Source: CAZQQU01 sp964595625 (lineage in GTDB: Bacteria > Bacteroidota > Bacteroidia > Flavobacteriales > Flavobacteriaceae). From it: a stretch of DNA of 64,000 bases. The position numbers and the translations under genes were made by a program. The notes below the pieces were generated by a model. That model made no database searches. It worked only from the letters and a program-made list of their open reading frames with translations, and was not told the origin of the DNA. Within the stretch, counting starts at the first letter, position 1. The number at the start of each line of letters is the position of its first letter. The stretch spans positions 1 through 64,000 of the forward strand of contig CAZQQU010000009.1 in the NCBI GenBank assembly GCA_964595625.1, in the 5' to 3' direction. Shown one piece after another: positions 8,798-16,723 of this stretch.

Positions 8798-9502
8798 ATG
8801 AAAAAGATTCTATTATTACCGCTATTACTTATAACATTTGCCTGTGCCGAATTACAACAAGTTATCGATACCTTGCCCCAAGAAGGTACGGTGCTGAACA
8901 ATTCCGACATAGCCGCGGGTTTACGCCAGGCGCTTAACAACGGCATTGATAAACAAGTGAGTAAATTGACTCAGAAAGACGGTTTTTATAGAAATGAATT
9001 GGTTAAAATACTACTGCCCCAAGAACTCCAAAAGGTAGATAAAACCCTTCGAGATATCGGTTTGGGAAGTTTGGCTGACGAAGGTCTACTCATTCTCAAT
9101 CGTGCGGCGGAAGATGCTGTTAAGGAGGCGACCCCCATTTTTGTGAATGCAGTCAAACAAATTACTTTTGACGATGCGAAGAATATTTTGTTAGGTGCCG
9201 ATAATGCAGCGACTCAGTACTTATCTTCCAAAACGACACAAAATTTGTACAGCAAATTTAATCCGGTGATCAAAAACTCCTTTGACAAAGTAGGCGCCAA
9301 TCAGATTTGGACCAACATCATCAATCGCTACAACGCGGTGCCTTTTGTTCAAAAAGTGAATCCCGACCTGACCGATTACGTTACCCAACAAGCACTGAGT
9401 GGAGTATTTAAAATGATTGAAGTCGAAGAAAAAAACATCCGAACCAATATTAATTCGCGTACGACCGACTTGTTAAGACGCGTTTTTGCACTCCAAGATT
9501 AA
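8798..9502 (+). CDS. DUF4197 domain lipoprotein
   Basis: The 234-aa protein has a short signal sequence with the lipobox ITFAC, so it is probably a lipoprotein anchored by Cys16. The rest matches DUF4197, a helical family of unknown function (blocks such as DIAAGLRQALNNGI and TDYVTQQALSGVF). The structured leader may protect or control the mRNA. Its stop touches the 3' end of the convergent substrate-binding protein gene with no spacer. Confidence 0.9.
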   Translation: MKKILLLPLLLITFACAELQQVIDTLPQEGTVLNNSDIAAGLRQALNNGIDKQVSKLTQKDGFYRNELVKILLPQELQKVDKTLRDIGLGSLADEGLLILNRAAEDAVKEATPIFVNAVKQITFDDAKNILLGADNAATQYLSSKTTQNLYSKFNPVIKNSFDKVGANQIWTNIINRYNAVPFVQKVNPDLTDYVTQQALSGVFKMIEVEEKNIRTNINSRTTDLLRRVFALQD

Positions 9503-10282
9503 CTAGAAATCCAGGGTTTGAAAATAGTCAAACGCCTGTTGTAATCGCGAGCCATACCAACTAAAATATTCCCCGTTGACCAAAATAATTTTTTTATCAG
9601 GGTACCGCTGGGCGAGCTCTTCTACATCTTTTTGTTGAAAGGGATAAGGTTCAGTAGCGAGTAAGAGAAGTTGGGCCGATTCAAAATCAGACTCCTGAAT
9701 CTCGGGATAGCGATCTTCTGAATCCACCACGTTATCCAAACGGTTGACTTGCAACAGTGTATTGATAAAAGTATTTTTTCCGGCGGCCATATAGGGATTT
9801 TTCCAAATCAGATACAGAGCTGTCGTGGAAGATTTATGTTTTTGCTTACGCGAAAAATTTACCGCTTGTTTTTCAATATTTGTTATTATTTTTTGGGCTG
9901 GATCTGGTTTACCAAACAGTTGCCCCAAACGATTGATCATATCCAAACAACCCGCGATATCGACGATATCACTCACCCATACCGGAGCTATTTTTTGAGC
10001 CTCCTCAACAATTTCTCGAGTATTTTCTTCTTTATTAGCGATAATTATATCGGGGTGCAACGCCCGAAGCTTATCCCAGTGAATGGTTTTAGTCCCCCCT
10101 ACCCGGGTTTTAGTAGTTCGCAATCGGGACGGATGGACACAAAACTTAGTAATTCCTACTAATTGTTCTTCCAAACCTAAGTCCACTAACAATTCCGTTT
10201 GAGAAGGAACCAGAGACACTATCCGACGAGGAGTTTTTTCCAACTGAATCGTCCGTTGCATCTGGTCTTGTACAATCATCAT
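9503..10282 (-). CDS. BtuF-like helical-backbone metal receptor (ABC substrate-binding type), no signal peptide
   Basis: The 259-aa protein has the fold-type III binding-protein pattern of BtuF/FhuD: RRIVSLVPSQTELLVDLG at the N-terminus, LHPDIIIANKEEN in the middle and a C-terminal lobe ending DYFQTLDF. Family members bind vitamin B12 or iron chelates for ABC import. No signal peptide or lipobox is visible from this start, so it would stay in the cytoplasm unless exported otherwise. No permease or ATPase is adjacent. It overlaps pyrF by TAATG and is the last gene of prfA-pyrF-this. Confidence 0.85.
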   Translation of the reverse strand: MMIVQDQMQRTIQLEKTPRRIVSLVPSQTELLVDLGLEEQLVGITKFCVHPSRLRTTKTRVGGTKTIHWDKLRALHPDIIIANKEENTREIVEEAQKIAPVWVSDIVDIAGCLDMINRLGQLFGKPDPAQKIITNIEKQAVNFSRKQKHKSSTTALYLIWKNPYMAAGKNTFINTLLQVNRLDNVVDSEDRYPEIQESDFESAQLLLLATEPYPFQQKDVEELAQRYPDKKIILVNGEYFSWYGSRLQQAFDYFQTLDF

Positions 10283-11106
10283 TACAAGGGAGTTGGTGTT
10301 ATATAGGATTGCATTTCCTGCTGAATATTCCGGGCTTCATAAGCTGCTTTTTCAGCAAAATCGGCTCCAGAGGAAGCATATATAATACTGCGCGAAGCAT
10401 TGATTAGTAAACCGATATCACTATTTAAACCGTATTGGCAAACTGCTTCTAAAGAACCTCCTTGAGCACCCACCCCGGGAATCAACAAAAATTGGTTGGG
10501 TACTATTTCCCTGATTTCTTTTAAATATTCGGCTTGGGTAGCGCCTACCACATACATGAGTTGTTTGGAATTGGTCCAGGTTTTAGACACCTCCAATACT
10601 TTTTTATAAAGAGCTAACCCATCGGTGTCTAAAGTTTGAAAATCATAGGCTCCTTGATTGGACGTTAAGGCAAGTAGTATAGCAAATTTATTTTCAAATT
10701 GTAAAAATGGCTCTACAGAATCTTTTCCCATATAGGGAGCAACCGTTACCGAATCAAAATTTAAGGTTTCAAAAAAGGTTTTGGCGTACATAGTTGAAGT
10801 GTTACCAATATCACCTCGTTTGGCATCGGCAATAGTAAAAACTTCGGGATAGTTTGAATTGAGATAATCGATGGTTTTTTGCAGCGACTGCCAACCCTTC
10901 ACTCCGTGAGCTTCATAAAAAGCGGTATTGGGTTTGTAGGCCACTGCATAAGTATGGGTGGCATCTATGATCGCTTTGTTAAAAGCAAAAACCGGGTCTT
11001 CTTCTTCTAATAAATGGCTGGGAATTTTTTGGAGATCCACATCCAATCCGATACATAGAAAAGAAGATTTTTTTCTGATTTGCTCGATAAGAAATGCTTG
11101 AGTCAT
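10282..11106 (-). CDS. pyrF: Orotidine 5'-phosphate decarboxylase
   Basis: PyrF decarboxylates OMP to UMP, the last step of de novo pyrimidine synthesis. The 274-aa protein is of the longer subfamily (type 2): FLCIGLDVD near the start, KPNTAFYEAHG, and the catalytic block IADAKRGDIGNTS. Its stop overlaps the next ATG as TAATG, and prfA lies 14 nt upstream, so the three genes form an operon. Confidence 0.96.
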   Translation of the reverse strand: MTQAFLIEQIRKKSSFLCIGLDVDLQKIPSHLLEEEDPVFAFNKAIIDATHTYAVAYKPNTAFYEAHGVKGWQSLQKTIDYLNSNYPEVFTIADAKRGDIGNTSTMYAKTFFETLNFDSVTVAPYMGKDSVEPFLQFENKFAILLALTSNQGAYDFQTLDTDGLALYKKVLEVSKTWTNSKQLMYVVGATQAEYLKEIREIVPNQFLLIPGVGAQGGSLEAVCQYGLNSDIGLLINASRSIIYASSGADFAEKAAYEARNIQQEMQSYITPTPL

Positions 11107-11120
11107 AGGTAACGGACGCC

Positions 11121-12197
11121 TTAAATAATGTCGCTATTTTCTTTTAACTTCTCGGTGTTATTGACCAGTTGTAATTCATCTATCAGTCGTTGTAAATCAC
11201 CGTTCACTATATTAGACAAGTCGTATAAAGTCAGACCAATACGATGGTCAGTCACTCTTCCTTGAGGATAGTTGTAGGTTCTAATTTTAGCACTGCGGTC
11301 GCCACTACTTACTTGCGAATTTCTCTTGGCTGCATCGGCTTCCTGACGTTTGGCCAACTCAATATCATACAATCTAGATCGCAGTACTTTAAAGGCTTTG
11401 TCTTTGTTTTTGTGCTGGGATTTTTCATCTTGACATTGAGCAACTATCCCTGTGGGTATGTGCGTTAAACGTACTGCTGAATAAGTGGTATTCACGGATT
11501 GTCCACCGGGTCCAGACGAACAGAAAAAATCGATACGAACGTCTTTGGGATCTATATGAACATCAAATTCTTCGGCCTCCGGTAAAACCATAACTGTGGC
11601 CGCACTGGTATGGACACGCCCTTGGGTTTCTGTCTGGGGTACCCGTTGTACCCGATGCACACCGGCTTCAAACTTTAAAGTACCGTAAACATCCTCTCCG
11701 TTTACTTCAAACTGAATTTCTTTATACCCTCCGTTGGTACCTTCACTAAAGTCAAGTACACTGTACGACCAGCCTTTGCTTTCAATATATTTGGTGTACA
11801 TCCGATACAAATCGCCTGCAAAAATACTGGCTTCATCCCCACCGGTGCCGGCACGGATTTCCATCACCACGTTTTTGGCATCCTCCGGATCTTTAGGAAT
11901 CAGTAAAAACTTGATTTCCTCTTCCAACTGGGGAAGTCGCTCTTTGGCTTCACTCAGTTCAATGTGAGCCATTTCAACCATTTCGGCATCACTTCCCTCT
12001 TCTATGATTTCTTTCGCTTCAGCAATTGCATTGGTCACCGAAATATATTCGGTGCGTTTATCGACCAACAATTTTAAATCTTTGTATTCTTTATTGAGCT
12101 GTACATAACGTTTTTGATCGGCGATTATATCGGGCTGAATAATCAAATCGCTTACCTCATCAAAACGTTGTTTAGCTATGTTTAACTTACTGAGCAT
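11121..12197 (-). CDS. prfA: Peptide chain release factor 1
   Basis: RF1 reads UAA and UAG stop codons and triggers peptide release. The 358-aa product contains the PxT recognition tripeptide as PQT in VQRVPQTETQGRVHTSA and the catalytic GGQ in SGPGGQSVNTT near residue 230. The length is normal. A TATCTTTG box 21 nt upstream supports the start. It leads the prfA-pyrF operon. Confidence 0.98.
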   Translation of the reverse strand: MLSKLNIAKQRFDEVSDLIIQPDIIADQKRYVQLNKEYKDLKLLVDKRTEYISVTNAIAEAKEIIEEGSDAEMVEMAHIELSEAKERLPQLEEEIKFLLIPKDPEDAKNVVMEIRAGTGGDEASIFAGDLYRMYTKYIESKGWSYSVLDFSEGTNGGYKEIQFEVNGEDVYGTLKFEAGVHRVQRVPQTETQGRVHTSAATVMVLPEAEEFDVHIDPKDVRIDFFCSSGPGGQSVNTTYSAVRLTHIPTGIVAQCQDEKSQHKNKDKAFKVLRSRLYDIELAKRQEADAAKRNSQVSSGDRSAKIRTYNYPQGRVTDHRIGLTLYDLSNIVNGDLQRLIDELQLVNNTEKLKENSDII

Positions 12198-12222
12198 AGA
12201 ACGCTTATTTTTTTAAAGTGCA

Positions 12223-12230
12223 CAAAGATA
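12223..12230 (-). promoter_or_regulatory. prfA minus-7 box
   Basis: TATCTTTG on the minus strand matches TAnnTTTG; predicted leader 21 nt. Confidence 0.5.
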
Positions 12231-12500
12231 AGGATTGATTGAAGAAATTGAAGGGATGTTTGCTATTTTTTGGATTTTACAAAATCATCTAAGTAACTAC
12301 TGTATCAACCCATAGGAAACATCTCTTTTATACAATTTAAGGAATTTAATGGAACTATCTCCATAAAAGTAACTGGAGTTATCAATCAACCATATTTACA
12401 TAAAAAACTGATAAACAATAACTTAAAATTAAAAATGCTCATTCAAAAAAATATAACCTCTCAAAATTCGATTTTTTTTAAAGGTTTTTAAACTATTTTT
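12231..12500. other. Spacer upstream of the structured RNA
   Basis: About 270 nt of AT-rich sequence between the prfA promoter and the promoter of the RNA at 12536. I see no gene, repeat or clear structure in it. Confidence 0.5.
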
Positions 12501-12501
12501 T

Positions 12502-12531
12502 TTGCATTTGAATAAATTTATTGTATGTTTG
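12502..12531 (+). promoter_or_regulatory. Strong promoter of the 12536 RNA
   Basis: TTG (12502-12504, within TTTG) is followed by 19 nt and TATGTTTG (12524-12531), matching both Bacteroidota boxes with ideal spacing. Transcription is predicted at 12536, the first base of a perfect hairpin. Confidence 0.75.
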
Positions 12532-12535
12532 CTCT

Positions 12536-12792
12536 ATCAATCTACGGATTGATTCTCTCCCCTAAAAATTTACCTACAGTTCATGCCTCTTTATGTAGGG
12601 CTAAGCATTGTATATTTTCCGCTCCCACCCAATAGTTTTGAGAATTAATGTGGTTGATTATATGTATTTCTTTGATGGTTTAAATTTATTTCCTGTAAAG
12701 GATAAACATATATAAAGAAATACCTCACATCCGATGGGAGCCGGATGAAGGTATCCTGAAGGCCTGCTGCAGCAATGTAGCAGGTTTTTTTT
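12536..12792 (+). ncRNA. Unassigned structured RNA with its own promoter and terminator
   Basis: The roughly 257-nt transcript would begin with ATCAATC-TACG-GATTGAT (12536-12553), a perfect stem with a UNCG-type loop. CCTACA/TGTAGG (12573-12578 with 12594-12599) is the second hairpin. GCTCCCA (12621-12627) pairs at long range with TGGGAGC (12735-12741), enclosing a long hairpin: GTATTTCTTT/AAAGAAATAC (12664-12673 with 12714-12723), then GTTTA/TAAAC, then TCCT-GTAA-AGGA. It ends in a terminator. There is no long ORF. It lacks the tmRNA tag and the SRP and RNase P core motifs. It could be a flavobacterial ncRNA family or an attenuator leader for the gene at 12903. Confidence 0.7.
12763..12792 (+). 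terminator. Terminator of the 12536 RNA
   Basis: CCTGCT (12763-12768) pairs with AGCAGG (12779-12784), followed by eight T. Confidence 0.85.
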
Positions 12793-12902
12793 ATTCGTAT
12801 TATACCCTTTTACTACGGGTTAATTTAGTTACTTTTTTTGTATAATTTTATAAAATAGCTTTTCTTCGTATAAAAATCTTCAATAACAGTAGAATTCAAA
12901 TT

Positions 12903-13436
12903 ATGAAACAAATTTTAGGTATAGGCTCTCGTATAAATCATCCGAGCTATGGAAAAGGTGTAATTACTAATGTATCTTCAAAAATGTACTGGGTTACTTT
13001 CTTGGAAAACGGTTTGGAAACACTAGCTATAGATGATGATTTTGAGGTGATAGAAGCGGTCGAAGGAGAGGTAGACACGGTTAGTTTTTCAGAAATAGAA
13101 TCCTCTTTGGTCGAAATTCTAAAGCGTTGGAGTGATGTCAGTGAAGTAGTTCCTCTAGCGGAGAAATGGCGTGGTGGCCAATTAATAATTCAACCAAAAG
13201 ACAAAACTTTACAATCCAAAGAAATACCCATTGATACTTTTTTTCATAAAATCGTGATGCTGCGTGATCGGCTACGGGTTATGGAACAAAAAATTAATGC
13301 TTCCAAATCTTTAGAAGAAGATGAAAAAATAGATTTACAGCAATACATCACCCGTTGTTATGGCAGTTTAACTACCTTTAATATTTTATTTAAACTGCCC
13401 ACCCACCATTTTGTGGGGGAATCTTCCAAAAAATAA
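12903..13436 (+). CDS. Conserved unknown protein with a KOW-like N-terminus
   Basis: The 177-aa protein begins with a small beta-rich segment (GSRINHPSYGKGVITNV) like the KOW/Tudor-type modules that bind RNA or protein. A predicted helical region follows (HKIVMLRDRLRVMEQKIN). It has no signal peptide or membrane segment. I do not recognise the whole family. It starts 110 nt after the terminator of the RNA at 12536, and the MtfA-type peptidase gene follows 40 nt later. Confidence 0.75.
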   Translation: MKQILGIGSRINHPSYGKGVITNVSSKMYWVTFLENGLETLAIDDDFEVIEAVEGEVDTVSFSEIESSLVEILKRWSDVSEVVPLAEKWRGGQLIIQPKDKTLQSKEIPIDTFFHKIVMLRDRLRVMEQKINASKSLEEDEKIDLQQYITRCYGSLTTFNILFKLPTHHFVGESSKK

Positions 13437-13475
13437 ACTGTCCATCGGGTATTACAGCCTACTATAATAGCTACT

Positions 13476-14330
13476 ATGCACTACTTGAATTTTTTAACAA
13501 TCGCTCCAGAACCCGAAGAACCAATTCCATGGATTGTTTATTTTTTGGTGGTGTTTTTAGCATTGTGGATGTTGTATATTTTATACCATCTTTTGGAAGG
13601 GTATATAACGTCAATAACAGACCGCCCTTTATTTAGACATCTATTAATTTACAAAAAATTACCTCCCGACCAATTGCGTTTATTAGAGGAAAACTTTTCT
13701 TTTTACCGAAAACTTTCTCCCAAACACCAACGGCAATTTGAGCATCGGGTTTCTCAATTTTTATCCAAAAAAGATTTTTATGGTCGAGACGGCGTAGAAC
13801 TTACCCAAAGACTTCAACTTCTAGTAGCCTCCCTAGCATGTATGCTCAGTTTTGGTAGAAAAAATTACATTTATCATTTGGTCCAAACCATAATATTCTA
13901 CCCAGATGAATTTTACAGCCAGCGAAATGACGCCTACCACCAAGGTGAGTTTAACCCGCGTTTAAAAGTCATTGCTTTTTCTAAAAAGCATTTTGAATGG
14001 GGATATGAAATTACCAACGACAATTTAAATTTGGGACTTCACGAATTTACCCACGCCATGCAAATGGAAACCCGGGTGGTGAAAGATAGTGACAATGCGC
14101 GTTATCAAAAATATTTTAATAAAATACTCACCCACCTGCGAGATACTGATTCTAAAAGTCGCCTCGAAAAGACCCGTTTTTTTAGAAGTTATGCCTTTAC
14201 CAATCAATTTGAATTTATGGCAGTACTTACTGAATACTTTTTTGAATCACCTCAAGAACTGCGGTCCGAATATCCAGAATTATACACCTATTTAAAAAAG
14301 TGTTTGAACTTTAATTTTGCAGGCTACTGA
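13476..14330 (+). CDS. MtfA/M90-type zinc-dependent peptidase, membrane anchored
   Basis: The 284-aa protein carries HEFTH near residue 189 in GLHEFTHAMQM, with a downstream Glu-containing block (FEFMAVLTEYFFESP), as in the M90 family (MtfA, a glucose-regulated peptidase in E. coli). Unlike MtfA it has an N-terminal membrane segment at about residues 19-40 (WIVYFLVVFLALWMLYILYH). The substrate here is unknown. It probably shares a transcript with the gene at 12903. Its last 7 nt overlap the convergent gldC. Confidence 0.85.
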   Translation: MHYLNFLTIAPEPEEPIPWIVYFLVVFLALWMLYILYHLLEGYITSITDRPLFRHLLIYKKLPPDQLRLLEENFSFYRKLSPKHQRQFEHRVSQFLSKKDFYGRDGVELTQRLQLLVASLACMLSFGRKNYIYHLVQTIIFYPDEFYSQRNDAYHQGEFNPRLKVIAFSKKHFEWGYEITNDNLNLGLHEFTHAMQMETRVVKDSDNARYQKYFNKILTHLRDTDSKSRLEKTRFFRSYAFTNQFEFMAVLTEYFFESPQELRSEYPELYTYLKKCLNFNFAGY

Positions 14331-14674
14331 TTACCCAAGAATTTATCCAATTCCATTTTTTCGGCGTAGTAATCTGTAAAATCACGCATTGTAGCACTCA
14401 TTTTCTCATCGCCAGTAGCTCTTTCAAAAGTGTCGGCCATCGCTCGTAAGGTGTGATAAAAAAATATTTTCATATCATCTACGGGCATTTCCTTGGTCCA
14501 TAAATCTATCCGCAGAGCTTCTTTATTGCGATGATCCCAAACCGATAACATCACCGATTTGGTTTCTTCATCAACTATTCCTCCATCCTCGGCACTCCAA
14601 CGCAACATTTCAGGTATTTTGTTTTCGTCAAGTCCTACTTTAATCGTAATATGCGACGTGTGTTTAACAGCCAT
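14324..14674 (-). CDS. gldC: Gliding motility protein GldC
   Basis: GldC is a small cytoplasmic protein needed for efficient gliding in Flavobacterium. The 116-aa product has the family N-terminus KHTSHITIKVGLDENKIPE and the RWSAEDGG block. It overlaps the gldB stop by one base (TAATG), so the two are translationally coupled, the usual gldB-gldC arrangement. It overlaps the mtfA-like gene by 7 nt at the 3' end. Confidence 0.95.
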   Translation of the reverse strand: MAVKHTSHITIKVGLDENKIPEMLRWSAEDGGIVDEETKSVMLSVWDHRNKEALRIDLWTKEMPVDDMKIFFYHTLRAMADTFERATGDEKMSATMRDFTDYYAEKMELDKFLGNQ

Positions 14675-15639
14675 TATTTTCTAGGTTTAAATTTTGATAG
14701 TTTAAATAGTTCCTCCCCCGGCGTTTGTAACAACTGATCGATGGATACCGTATGGTTTTTCATAAAACTAGTGACGATTTGCCAACCGATATATTGCCCC
14801 AATCTACCGGGCGATTCATTGTCTAACTCAAGGTAAAATTTTGAAAAAGGAGCGTCGTTTAAGAATCGGGAATCCATATTTTGCTGAGTACTATATAAGA
14901 GTTCTCGTTCTATAAAATAACGCCATATCTCGGATTCGTTGGCTTTGGCCCAATCCAATTCGTCAGCCGTATAACGAATAATGTCCTCTTCATTATACAT
15001 AGGTAAAAGTAACTGTTTGAGGTAGAGAATTTTACCATAATATACCATTTTTTCCATGAAGGTATTGGTAAAGGGAGGCGGAACTTTCTTCAGGGCAAAT
15101 CGATCGGCGATTTCGGGAACCAATTGTTGGGGAACCATTTTTTTTGCTATAAAGCGAGAGATACCGCTGTAAAAGGGATGGTCTTGACCCAAAAAATTAT
15201 CCAAACCCAAAATCAAGTTGTTTTCATACCACACCACATTGGTTTGATAGTCAACATCCGAAATAACTGTATAAATTTTGGGCTCTTGAAAATCGGGAAA
15301 ATAATATTTAATATGTTTAAACAGCAGACCAATTTCGTATTCATAGGTACTAAAATCAGCAAACACCCGATCGGTTTCAAACTCCAGTTGCTTTTGGAGT
15401 GTATCAACGGTTTTTGCCGCCCAAATAGTATCGTGGTAAAATTCGGGAAAAAACATCGGATATTGCTCCCGCAGTTTTTGCCAGTTATCAGGTGTAGCTT
15501 GTGCAAATAACTGATCAAAGCGTATGATTTCTACTTGCACCGGAATGGCTTCTATTTCCGGATCAAGTTGCTTTTGCTTTTTACATGAAAAAAAAAGTAC
15601 TAAAAATGTGAATAAAATCCACCCGTGTTTTGTCATCAT
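14674..15639 (-). CDS. gldB: Gliding motility lipoprotein GldB
   Basis: GldB is a lipoprotein required for gliding motility. The 321-aa protein has a signal sequence with the lipobox LFFSC (Cys19), then the GldB body (VEIIRFDQLFA near 37-47, GLDNFLGQDHPFYSG, RLGQYIGWQIV). The start is one of two adjacent ATGs; a TATATTTG box on the minus strand leaves a 10-nt leader. The divergent nadE promoter lies close by. With the T9SS cargo at 45462 it indicates a gliding or T9SS-bearing organism. Confidence 0.95.
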   Translation of the reverse strand: MMTKHGWILFTFLVLFFSCKKQKQLDPEIEAIPVQVEIIRFDQLFAQATPDNWQKLREQYPMFFPEFYHDTIWAAKTVDTLQKQLEFETDRVFADFSTYEYEIGLLFKHIKYYFPDFQEPKIYTVISDVDYQTNVVWYENNLILGLDNFLGQDHPFYSGISRFIAKKMVPQQLVPEIADRFALKKVPPPFTNTFMEKMVYYGKILYLKQLLLPMYNEEDIIRYTADELDWAKANESEIWRYFIERELLYSTQQNMDSRFLNDAPFSKFYLELDNESPGRLGQYIGWQIVTSFMKNHTVSIDQLLQTPGEELFKLSKFKPRK

Positions 15640-15653
15640 CTTTTAATTGCTTG

Positions 15654-15661
15654 CAAATATA
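15654..15661 (-). promoter_or_regulatory. gldB minus-7 box
   Basis: TATATTTG on the minus strand; predicted leader 10 nt before gldB. Confidence 0.5.
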
Positions 15662-15684
15662 ACGTACTTACTTTTTTATAATTT

Positions 15685-15692
15685 TATCTTTG
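15685..15692 (+). promoter_or_regulatory. nadE minus-7 box
   Basis: TATCTTTG predicts transcription from about 15697, downstream of the earliest in-frame start at 15647. This fixes the nadE start at 15722. Confidence 0.55.
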
Positions 15693-15721
15693 TTGCAAAT
15701 TTACTCATAAAATCTACAACT

Positions 15722-16513
15722 ATGTTACAGGCTGAAAAAGTAGTTGCTCATATTGTACAATGGCTTCGTGAATATTCACAGCAATCTCACACCCGAGGTT
15801 TTGTTGTGGGTGTCAGCGGCGGTATTGATTCGGCTGTGGTATCTACACTTTGTGCCCATACAGGTCTACCCTTAATTTGTGTTGAATTACCCATTCACCA
15901 GCATCCCAATCACCTAAGCCGTTCGCATCAACACATTCAATGGTTGAAACAGCACCATCCGCAAGTCACTTCCCAACAACTGGATTTGACCCCGGTTTTT
16001 GATACTTTTGCCCAAATAGCCCCCACTACCGATAATTTATCACTGCAAGAACTTACTTTAGCTAACACTCGTGCCCGACTACGGATGTTGAGTTTGTATT
16101 ATTTAGCCGGAATTCATCAAGCTTTAGTTGTAGGCACTGGTAATAAAATAGAGGATTTTGGCGTCGGTTTTTTTACTAAATACGGGGACGGTGGAGTAGA
16201 TATCAGCCCCATAGCCGATTTGTTAAAAAGTGAGGTATATGCTTTGGGTGCTTATTTGGGAATTGTTTCTTCTATTATGAATGCCGCTCCTTCTGATGGA
16301 CTTTTTGGTGACGACCGAACCGATGAACAACAAATTGGAGCTAGCTACGACGAATTGGAATGGGCTATGACTATGGATGCTTTACATAAAACCGAGGAAG
16401 ATTTTCAAGAGCGTCAAAAAGAAGTATTTGGCCTTTATAAAAAATTGAATCGGGCCAACCAACACAAAATGCAACCCATACCGGTTTGCCCAATTCCTTC
16501 AGAATACCGCTAA
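15722..16513 (+). CDS. nadE: NAD+ synthase
   Basis: NadE amidates deamido-NAD with ATP as the last step of NAD+ synthesis. The 263-aa protein carries the PP-loop SGGIDSA near residue 32, then VVGTGNKIEDFGVG and the C-terminal KKLNRANQHKM. It has no glutaminase domain, so ammonia is the likely nitrogen source. A longer frame from 15647 is open, but its start lies upstream of the TATCTTTG box and opposite the gldB promoter, so MLQAEKVV at 15722 is preferred. It sits divergently from gldB. Confidence 0.95.
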   Translation: MLQAEKVVAHIVQWLREYSQQSHTRGFVVGVSGGIDSAVVSTLCAHTGLPLICVELPIHQHPNHLSRSHQHIQWLKQHHPQVTSQQLDLTPVFDTFAQIAPTTDNLSLQELTLANTRARLRMLSLYYLAGIHQALVVGTGNKIEDFGVGFFTKYGDGGVDISPIADLLKSEVYALGAYLGIVSSIMNAAPSDGLFGDDRTDEQQIGASYDELEWAMTMDALHKTEEDFQERQKEVFGLYKKLNRANQHKMQPIPVCPIPSEYR

Positions 16514-16592
16514 AACAGGCTTTTAGAAACAAAAAAACATCCCCTTTCGAATACCCTAGTTTAGCTATTTGGAGAATTTTCTTACATATATT

Positions 16593-16621
16593 TTGTAGTT
16601 AAAAATTTTTAAATACCTTTG
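16593..16621 (+). promoter_or_regulatory. Promoter of the response regulator gene
   Basis: TTG (16593-16595), 18 nt, TACCTTTG (16614-16621). The predicted leader is unusually long for this window, about 98 nt. Confidence 0.6.
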
Positions 16622-16723
16622 CACCATTAGTATTGCGCAATATCTCCCCTTTAAAAGTCGCAAAACTAATTTACCAGCTCTCCAAAAAACATATACTTAC
16701 AAACTTTTTAAATAGATTAGTCT

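Noticed and set aside
12536..12792. tmRNA, SRP RNA or RNase P RNA as identity of the structured RNA
   Set aside because: No tag reading frame, no SRP helix-8 motif and no RNase P core sequence could be found.
15647..15721. N-terminal extension of nadE
   Set aside because: The extension starts upstream of the nadE TATCTTTG box and overlaps the gldB promoter; family length favours 15722.
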